Part shown: positions 22,887 to 27,588 of the stretch, piece by piece
Position numbering within the stretch: the first letter of the stretch is position 1
How the letters are laid out: each line of letters opens with the position of its first letter
Assembly: GCA_017999835.1 (NCBI GenBank)
Contig: JAGNLA010000018.1
Span: forward strand, 1-27,588
Reading direction: 5' to 3'
Source: Caldisericia bacterium
GTDB taxonomy: Bacteria > Caldisericota > Caldisericia > JAAYUI01
DNA length: 27,588 nucleotides
Position numbers and translations under genes: made by a program
The notes under the pieces: generated by a model
Databases searched by the model: none
Told to the model about the DNA's origin: nothing
Seen by the model: the letters and a program-made list of their open reading frames with translations, nothing else

Positions 22887-23975
22887 ATGAAAGACAGGCT
22901 TGAAAAGTTCCGTGGCAAGCTGGCACAAAACCAGCTTGAATCAGCGTTGATATATTCAAACGAAAAACGAATAAACAAAAACGTGCTCTACCTTACAGGT
23001 TTCACCGGCGAAGACGGAATGCTGCTTGTAACACCGGACAAAGCCATACTTTTTGTCGACGGACGCTATCCTGAGCAGGCGAGAGAACAGGCAACCGAAG
23101 GCATCTCTGTCGAGTTGCTTGAGTTTCCATCGCTGGATTTTGTTGCAAGAAGGGCTGCAGAAATTGGACTAAAAAACATTGGTCTTGAGGAGTCAATTGT
23201 TTCTCACACTTTTGCAAAGAAGTTTGCCGAGAAGTGCGAAGGCATAGAGCTAAAAAACGCAGACAACCTTGTCGACCCGCTCAGACAAATAAAATCCATG
23301 GAAGAAATCGAGCGAATCCGCCAGGCTTGCAAGGTCGCCGATGACGCTTTCAACGCAACGCTGCCAATCGTCAAGGCCGGCGTCACAGAAATGGACGTCT
23401 GCGTGGAGCTTGAATATCAGATGAAGCGTCGAGGAGCGCAGAAACCATCGTTTGACATCATCGTCGCCTCCGGCTACCGTGGCGCAATGGCTCACGGAGT
23501 CGCCTCGTCAAAGAAAATCGAGAACGGTGAGTTTGTTGTGTTCGACTGGGGCTGCGTTTTCAACAACTACTGCTCCGACTGCACACGCACAATCGTTGTC
23601 GGTGAGCCGACCGCGCGCCACAAGGAAATATATAATCTTGTTCGCGCTGGTCAGGAAGCCGCAATGGCCTACTTCAAACCAGGCGCAAAGGCAGCTGATG
23701 CCGACAAAGCCTCAAGAGATCCAATCATTGCCGGCGGCTACCCGAACTCCTACAACCATTCTCTCGGTCACGGCGTCGGTCTGGACATCCACGAGGCGCC
23801 AGGCGCATCGTCGCGCTCGGAGTGCGTGTTTGAAGAAAACATGATCTGCACAAACGAGCCAGGACTTTATTTTGAAGGTTGGGGCGGCGTCCGCATCGAA
23901 GACACAGTCTGGATTTCAAAAGACGGCGCAGTGCCACTCAATACTCTTCATAAGGAGATGATAATTATTGATTGA
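22887..23975 (+). CDS. M24 family Xaa-Pro aminopeptidase
   Basis: Cytoplasmic metallopeptidase removing N-terminal residues before proline. 362 residues from ATG 22887, which has AAAGGTGG seven bases upstream; a TTG at 22866 is less likely. The N-terminal creatinase-like domain (to about 125) precedes the pita-bread catalytic domain. All five metal ligands are visible: Asp220 (FDWG), Asp231 (SDCTRT), His295 (GHGVGLDIHE), Glu324 (NEPG) and Glu338 (RIED). Length and spacing match PepP/PepQ-like proteins of Gram-positives. The downstream endonuclease remnant begins inside its last codons. Confidence 0.93.
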   Translation: MKDRLEKFRGKLAQNQLESALIYSNEKRINKNVLYLTGFTGEDGMLLVTPDKAILFVDGRYPEQAREQATEGISVELLEFPSLDFVARRAAEIGLKNIGLEESIVSHTFAKKFAEKCEGIELKNADNLVDPLRQIKSMEEIERIRQACKVADDAFNATLPIVKAGVTEMDVCVELEYQMKRRGAQKPSFDIIVASGYRGAMAHGVASSKKIENGEFVVFDWGCVFNNYCSDCTRTIVVGEPTARHKEIYNLVRAGQEAAMAYFKPGAKAADADKASRDPIIAGGYPNSYNHSLGHGVGLDIHEAPGASSRSECVFEENMICTNEPGLYFEGWGGVRIEDTVWISKDGAVPLNTLHKEMIIID

Positions 23976-24270
23976 GTATCCTATTGAAAAACTTTCACCA
24001 AGAGATTTTGAAAAAATATGCATTGATTTAATTCATGCAGAATATGGTCTTTTATTTGAGAGTTTCCCGGAAGGCCCAGATTCTGGCATCGATGGTATAA
24101 TAATTGATGCAGGTAAAAAAATAATTTTACAATGCAAACGATATAAAGATTTTAGTAACCTAAAAAGAGAACTACGTAGTGAATGTGAAAAAATGGTAGA
24201 ATTACAGCCAAGTGAATACTACCTTCTAACATCTTGCAAAATAACAATAAGGCGCTTATCCCTTTCATAA
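23968..24270 (+). CDS. truncated Mrr-like restriction endonuclease domain (STAND-NTPase-type N-terminus)
   Basis: A 100-residue PD-(D/E)xK nuclease domain: LSPRDFEKICIDLI, then GPDSGIDG with Asp42, then IILQCKRY with Gln55 and Lys57 (D...QxK, Mrr type), and SEYYLLTSC. This is the pattern at the N-terminus of large STAND NTPase defence proteins that start with a nuclease. The rest is missing: the frame ends in IRRLSLS, while another frame reads NNKALIPFINYPF, matching the usual continuation, up to a stop at 24282-24284. So it is frameshifted and lacks any NTPase part. Start is TTG 23968 after AAGGAG, overlapping the aminopeptidase stop by 8 bases. Probably a decayed defence gene, less likely a free small nuclease. 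Confidence 0.65.
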   Translation: MIEYPIEKLSPRDFEKICIDLIHAEYGLLFESFPEGPDSGIDGIIIDAGKKIILQCKRYKDFSNLKRELRSECEKMVELQPSEYYLLTSCKITIRRLSLS

Positions 24271-24282
24271 ATTATCCTTTCT

Positions 24283-24315
24283 AACCCCTGCTTTTATTTG
24301 CAGGGGTTGTTTCTT
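24283..24315 (+). terminator. intrinsic terminator after the endonuclease remnant
   Basis: AACCCCTGC (24283-24291), 8-base loop, GCAGGGGTT (24300-24308), then a T-rich tail. It would end the aminopeptidase/endonuclease transcript. Confidence 0.75.
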
Positions 24316-24333
24316 ATATCAACTATTTCAAAT

Positions 24334-24362
24334 TTGACTTTCTAGCCTCTTGTTTGTATGTT
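24334..24362 (+). promoter_or_regulatory. promoter of the 72-aa gene
   Basis: TTGACT (24334-24339), 17-base spacer, TATGTT (24357-24362), just before the ribosome binding site at 24371. Confidence 0.4.
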
Positions 24363-24381
24363 AGTGTTTAGGAGGTGTAAT

Positions 24382-24600
24382 ATGTTTATAGAATTTCAAG
24401 ACGGTTTGAGAAATTTTGATTTTGAGAATGCACAACATATCTTCCAACGAGAAAAAAATGGTGGTTATGAAATAGTATATGTTGATTTGAGCGGGAAAGA
24501 GCACCCTTTAAATACTGGAACTCAAGAAGAATGCACTATATTCTGGAACAAAATTTGTGAATCCTTAAAAACAAGAGGTCTATTGATCACAAAATTATAG
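24382..24600 (+). CDS. hypothetical protein, 72 aa
   Basis: Small soluble protein (MFIEFQDGLRNFDFENAQHIF ... TRGLLITKL), rich in acidic and aromatic residues. I recognise no family. GGAGG at 24371-24375, six bases before ATG 24382, makes translation convincing, so I prefer this start to the longer frame from 24358. It has its own promoter and a terminator in front, so it is an independent unit in the accessory region. No signal peptide or membrane helix. Confidence 0.65.
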   Translation: MFIEFQDGLRNFDFENAQHIFQREKNGGYEIVYVDLSGKEHPLNTGTQEECTIFWNKICESLKTRGLLITKL

Positions 24601-24741
24601 AGGCTTCCCCGTTTTCATATCAAAAACACAAGCCCATTTTGATGGTTTATAGTCCTTTGACCTTTGATGTTGAATCCAATCATATTGTTGATTTACATCC
24701 CGCATCCAGTCTCTAATCTTAAAAATTATCCATCTGATCAT
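24595..24741 (-). CDS. small Trp-rich hypothetical protein, 48 aa
   Basis: A 48-codon minus-strand frame with AAAGGAG eleven bases before ATG 24741. The product begins MIRWIIFKIRDWMRDVNQQY and ends FDMKTGKPL, with four Trp and many basic residues. No family recognised. It converges on the 72-aa gene and overlaps its stop by 6 bases. It lies directly upstream of the transposase, on the opposite strand. Confidence 0.5.
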   Translation of the reverse strand: MIRWIIFKIRDWMRDVNQQYDWIQHQRSKDYKPSKWACVFDMKTGKPL

Positions 24742-25664
24742 GATTTCTAACTCCTTTAACTTATTCTTAAATCTATCCCCTTTACAAAGTAAAAGAGAGT
24801 ACTAATATAGGCTCATGAAGACATTAAACGAACTAAGAGCCACTTTTACAACACAGCACAAATGTGAGGTTTACTTAAGGAAATCCCGTTGGCCAAACGG
24901 TGTTATTTGCCCGTTTTGTGGTGCTGTTCACCCTCTTTGGATGGCAAAATATAACCGTTGGCAGTGTAAAGAATGCCATAAACAATTTACCCTTACATCT
25001 GGCACAATTTTCCATAGAACCCACCTCCCTCTTATTAAGTGGTTTGAAGCCATCTGGTTGCTTTGCAATTCACCAAAAGGCATTTCAGCTAAACAAATCC
25101 AACGTGAAGTTGGAGTGACTTATAAAATTGCATGGCGTATAACACAACAAATTCGTAAAGCCATGAAACATAACGTTTTTGCACAAGGTTTGTGCGGAAT
25201 TGTTGAAGTTGATGAATCAGAAGTCAAAACAACAGGATCAGGTGGTGGTTCAGATAGAAATACGGTTGTTGGTTTATTCGAGCGTGATGGTTATCTTAAA
25301 ATGGAGGTTGTTGAAAACTTCAAGTCAATGACCATAGAGCGTGTTGTTGCTAAAAACTTCAATGCTGTAGAGCAAATCTTTACCGACGGTGCACACTGGC
25401 TCAGGTTCCTTGCCAAGTACGGTGAACATAAGTTTGTACAACATTACAAACACTATGCAGTCGATGATGTGCATGTAAACCATATTGAGAATGTTTGGAG
25501 CCTCCTAAAACGTGGATTAGTCGGTGTTTATCATCATATCAACACAAAATACTTACAGGCTTATCTTGACGAGTTTTCATTCAGATACTCACACCGCAAG
25601 GATAAAGCCTCAATGTTTGACAGATTGTTAGCCTGTTGCTAAATGTGCTAGAATCCATTTACTA
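24742..25664 (+). mobile_element. insertion sequence of the IS1595 family, ends not resolved
   Basis: Defined by the intact transposase. I could not find convincing terminal inverted repeats or an 8-base target duplication. Only a weak match exists between AGTAAAAG (about 24788) and the complement of the right side near 25655, so the limits given are the maximal gap between neighbouring genes. Confidence 0.4.
24815..25642 (+). CDS. IS1595 family (ISXO2-like) transposase
   Basis: A 275-residue DDE-type transposase. N-terminal zinc ribbon with Cys32, Cys35, Cys51 and Cys54; helix-turn-helix-like segment GISAKQIQREVGVTYKIAWRI. The catalytic core has Asp133 (VEVDES), Asp191 (TDGAHWL) and the ISXO2 signature VNHIENVWSLLKRGL with Asn222 and Lys232, then YHHINTKYLQAYLDEFSFRY. 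Full length and uninterrupted, so probably functional. Ribosome binding site is weak. It sits between the small genes and the restriction enzyme, ending 22 bases from the enzyme's stop, convergently. Confidence 0.92.
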   Translation: MKTLNELRATFTTQHKCEVYLRKSRWPNGVICPFCGAVHPLWMAKYNRWQCKECHKQFTLTSGTIFHRTHLPLIKWFEAIWLLCNSPKGISAKQIQREVGVTYKIAWRITQQIRKAMKHNVFAQGLCGIVEVDESEVKTTGSGGGSDRNTVVGLFERDGYLKMEVVENFKSMTIERVVAKNFNAVEQIFTDGAHWLRFLAKYGEHKFVQHYKHYAVDDVHVNHIENVWSLLKRGLVGVYHHINTKYLQAYLDEFSFRYSHRKDKASMFDRLLACC

Positions 25665-26810
25665 TCAAATTTGTTCACCAGCAATAAAGTCAATTTCTTT
25701 CATCAATCTGATTGTTTCTTCGAGCGATTTTGCAGTTTTTCCAATATGAAGTTCTTCATCATAATCAATTGTTCTGCCTTTCCTGTCTTTGAGATAGTGC
25801 TGCAAAACTTTGTATCCGCCAATTTCAAACTCCCAGACTTCCTTTGAGATATTTGTAAAATACTGATTGGAATTAATTTTCATCTTTCCGTCAACCCATT
25901 CAGATTTTTCAATCTTGTTCGAACCTGCTGGTTCCAGGTGGCTAAGTTCCTTTTGTGGATAATGGATTTTGAGCAAATGATGGTCAATAAGTAACTGCCC
26001 AAGTTTTGAAAGCTGGTCAAAATATTGTCGGTCAAGAAATGGGATTCTTGGAAAATCAACTTTCAGGAATTCGAAATATTTCTTACGGTACGTTGGACAG
26101 TGCAAGACTGCATAGATGTAACCAAGAATTTGCTCAGGTGTCAACTCATGGTTGTACTTTTCTTTGATGAACGTTAGAAAATCTTGTTTGAAGTTTGGAA
26201 CCTTGACGTATTCGGCAACAGTTGAGCCTACCTGTTGAAGCTGGTTTTCGTAGAGGTAAAGAGGAGCGTTATAAGCACATTCTCTTGATTTTATAGAGAT
26301 GTAACACCTTTCAGTTATAGTGTTTGTTATTAAAACATGCGCATAATGCGCACTTATCAGCTGTCTACTGAAAGATAAACCGATGTTACTTCCTAAAAGA
26401 TAATTCTGTGCAATAGATAATTGAGGTGTTCCAATGAAGCCTCTGGTATTGCCTGTATAGAAGGTGTATCTACAATCAAATGGTCTATAATTAAACGTAT
26501 GTATTTTGCCCAAGTCGTAATTAGTTACGATATCTTTTTTAGCTTTTGAAACTTTCCAATCCCTTGAATCATAACACTCATACTTTGATATTATTGAACA
26601 CTCATCTAATATGTAAAAATCATTAACAACTTGTTTAACTTCGCTAGCATTAAATCGTACTGTAACAAAGTCTCTTTCAGTTTGTGTACAACTGCCAACT
26701 AATTTGAAAATATCACTAATACTGCAATGCTGATTATATAACGATATTGTTTTTGAGTCCTTCTCAACAAACCACCAGTCAGGCTCAGTCGGCATGAGTG
26801 GCTTAAACAA
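25665..26810 (-). CDS. type ISP-like restriction-modification enzyme, C-terminal part
   Basis: The 3' part of a single-chain restriction-modification enzyme. From ATG 26810 it has 381 residues, but the same frame continues without stops up to at least 26906 as KEVFYYSTLDQDINSRDKKYEFL, so the ATG is internal and not the true start. The section HTFNYRPFDCRYTFYTGNTRGFIGTPQLS is typical of the target-recognition end of type ISP-like enzymes and related N6-adenine methylases. C-terminus (IRLMKEIDFIAGEQI) looks natural. Joined to the upstream part only if the reading frame shifts by -1 at 26906-26912. Confidence 0.8.
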   Translation of the reverse strand: MFKPLMPTEPDWWFVEKDSKTISLYNQHCSISDIFKLVGSCTQTERDFVTVRFNASEVKQVVNDFYILDECSIISKYECYDSRDWKVSKAKKDIVTNYDLGKIHTFNYRPFDCRYTFYTGNTRGFIGTPQLSIAQNYLLGSNIGLSFSRQLISAHYAHVLITNTITERCYISIKSRECAYNAPLYLYENQLQQVGSTVAEYVKVPNFKQDFLTFIKEKYNHELTPEQILGYIYAVLHCPTYRKKYFEFLKVDFPRIPFLDRQYFDQLSKLGQLLIDHHLLKIHYPQKELSHLEPAGSNKIEKSEWVDGKMKINSNQYFTNISKEVWEFEIGGYKVLQHYLKDRKGRTIDYDEELHIGKTAKSLEETIRLMKEIDFIAGEQI

Positions 26811-26839
26811 ATCGCCGATTGTACCTATCGAATTTTTGT

Positions 26840-27588
26840 TCAGGAATTCATATTTTTTGTCACGGCTGTTGATGTCTTGATCGAGTGTCGAGTAATAAAA
26901 GACTTCTTTTTTGCCGGACTTTTTGGTAGTTTGACAAACAGCACAATGGAAACACCTGTCATGATGTCAAAAACGTTTTGGTCGCCCTCTCCTTTTAGTG
27001 TACTGCCATGAAGGTTTACAATGTAAACTTTGTCGAAGGTTCCTAGCAAGCTGTTTCTCATCTGCCTGTGAGTTATGCCGTCAAGGTAGGAGTTATTTGT
27101 AATAACACCGACAATGCCACAACCGTTGCTTTTGAGGTGACCTTCTATTTTTGCCGATTTGTTGTCACCCTGGCCTGTTTTGTCGGTTTTATCGTAGGAG
27201 TAGCTTGCGCCTTCAATCTTGCACTGGGCAAAGCGGAGGAACTTTATGTAGTCGTCGTTGAGGTTGAGTTTCTTTTCGTTCAGGTTTTTCTTGTATTCTT
27301 TGATAAGTTCAAGGATAAAACCCTTGTTGTTCCTTGAATAATTGCTGTAAGGAGGATTGCCCATGACAACCCAGATGGGATTTTCGGTTTTGATAATGTT
27401 GGCTTCCCTGCCTTCACCGCTGATTTTTGCAAACATGCTGTTTTCAACAGGCTTTTGGTCATCCAGTGTGTCGGTAAGATAGACACCAAGCCTCTCATTG
27501 CCGGACATCTCAAAACCGCTGTCTTTAAGATATTGGGAGAGTTTGAGATGAGCAACGGTGTACGGCGCAACTAGATATTCAAACCCAA
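26840..27588 (-). CDS. type ISP-like restriction-modification enzyme, methyltransferase part (partial, runs off window)
   Basis: Methyltransferase section of the same enzyme. The frame stays open to the window edge, where GFEYLVAPYTVAHLKLSQYLKDSG precedes the ATG at 27508; that ATG is internal. The adenine-methylase catalytic motif NPPY is in WVVMGNPPYSNYS, followed by GIVGVITNNSYLDGITHRQMRNSLL and IYIVNLHG-like segments. Family relatives carry a nuclease and an SF2 helicase further upstream, which would be outside the window. The frame goes wrong after VKLPKSPAKK and stops at 26840. Either disrupted or read through by frameshifting. Confidence 0.8.
   Translation of the reverse strand, partial: GFEYLVAPYTVAHLKLSQYLKDSGFEMSGNERLGVYLTDTLDDQKPVENSMFAKISGEGREANIIKTENPIWVVMGNPPYSNYSRNNKGFILELIKEYKKNLNEKKLNLNDDYIKFLRFAQCKIEGASYSYDKTDKTGQGDNKSAKIEGHLKSNGCGIVGVITNNSYLDGITHRQMRNSLLGTFDKVYIVNLHGSTLKGEGDQNVFDIMTGVSIVLFVKLPKSPAKKKSFITRHSIKTSTAVTKNMNS
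26906..26912 (-). other. A AAA AAG heptamer at the frame break of the restriction enzyme
   Basis: On minus the zero-frame codons are GCA AAA AAG, i.e. the slippery sequence A_AAA_AAG in phase. A -1 shift here joins the upstream frame to the downstream one exactly (SPAKK-EVFYYSTLDQD). A missing A in a 7-A run would give the same picture. Confidence 0.7.

Noticed and set aside
24283-24308. Possible CRISPR or repeat unit at AACCCCTGC...GCAGGGGTT
   Set aside because: Single copy with a T-rich tail; it is a terminator. No CRISPR array is present in the window.
24742-25664. Terminal inverted repeats of the insertion sequence
   Set aside because: Only a 6-8 base weak similarity near 24788 and 25655 and no 8-base target duplication, so I do not define the ends.

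Overview
The window is a bacterial chromosome segment with short gene spacings and an anaerobe-style gene set: type III pantothenate kinase, an ECF vitamin-uptake component, the PyrK/PyrD-type (class 1B) dihydroorotate dehydrogenase, and an ISXO2-like insertion sequence. It also carries a membrane exosortase, a trait mostly known from diderm, exopolysaccharide-making bacteria. I cannot name the species. The mix of Firmicutes-like housekeeping genes, a secreted copper-amine-oxidase-N-like domain, a large S8 protease and an exosortase would fit an uncultured or deep-branching anaerobic lineage, but that is inference only.

Layout. (1) 403-4659, minus strand: a six-gene operon read from an ECF transporter S component through coaX, dusB, a small lipoprotein and a minimal zinc metallopeptidase to a secreted single-HKD phospholipase-D-like protein. 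(2) 4867-5544, plus: an AIM24/TIGR00266 family protein, followed by a non-coding stretch with two DnaA-box-like sites and a long inverted repeat. (3) 5872-11593, plus: a complete UMP operon pyrR-pyrB-pyrC-pyrK-pyrD-pyrF-pyrE. It lacks carAB and has overlapping genes, a strong intrinsic terminator between pyrR and pyrB, and a second terminator at its end. pyrR has a consensus promoter placed so close to its ATG that the mRNA should be leaderless. (4) 11664-16959, minus: an exosortase-H-like membrane transpeptidase, its small membrane partner, and a 1355-residue subtilisin-family protease. The protease ends in a VPATSTW-type CTERM tail, so it is the obvious substrate. (5) 17289-17458: tRNA-Glu and tRNA-Lys on minus. 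(6) 17545-20374, plus: prfA, prmC and trxB. (7) 20379-22736, minus: a secreted PQQ-type beta-propeller protein. (8) 22887-23975, plus: an M24 aminopeptidase.

From about 23,968 to the window end the sequence turns AT-rich and accessory. It holds a broken Mrr-like endonuclease domain resembling the front of STAND-NTPase defence proteins, two small unknown genes (one of 48 codons with a very good ribosome binding site), an ISXO2-like (IS1595 family) transposase, and the C-terminal part of a type ISP-like restriction-modification enzyme. That enzyme's reading frame is broken exactly at an A AAA AAG heptamer.

The points most worth following are the dedicated exosortase/protease pair, the slippery-heptamer frame break in the restriction enzyme, the three promoters that predict leaderless mRNAs (pyrR, prfA and the beta-propeller gene), and the terminator abutting the pyrB ribosome binding site.
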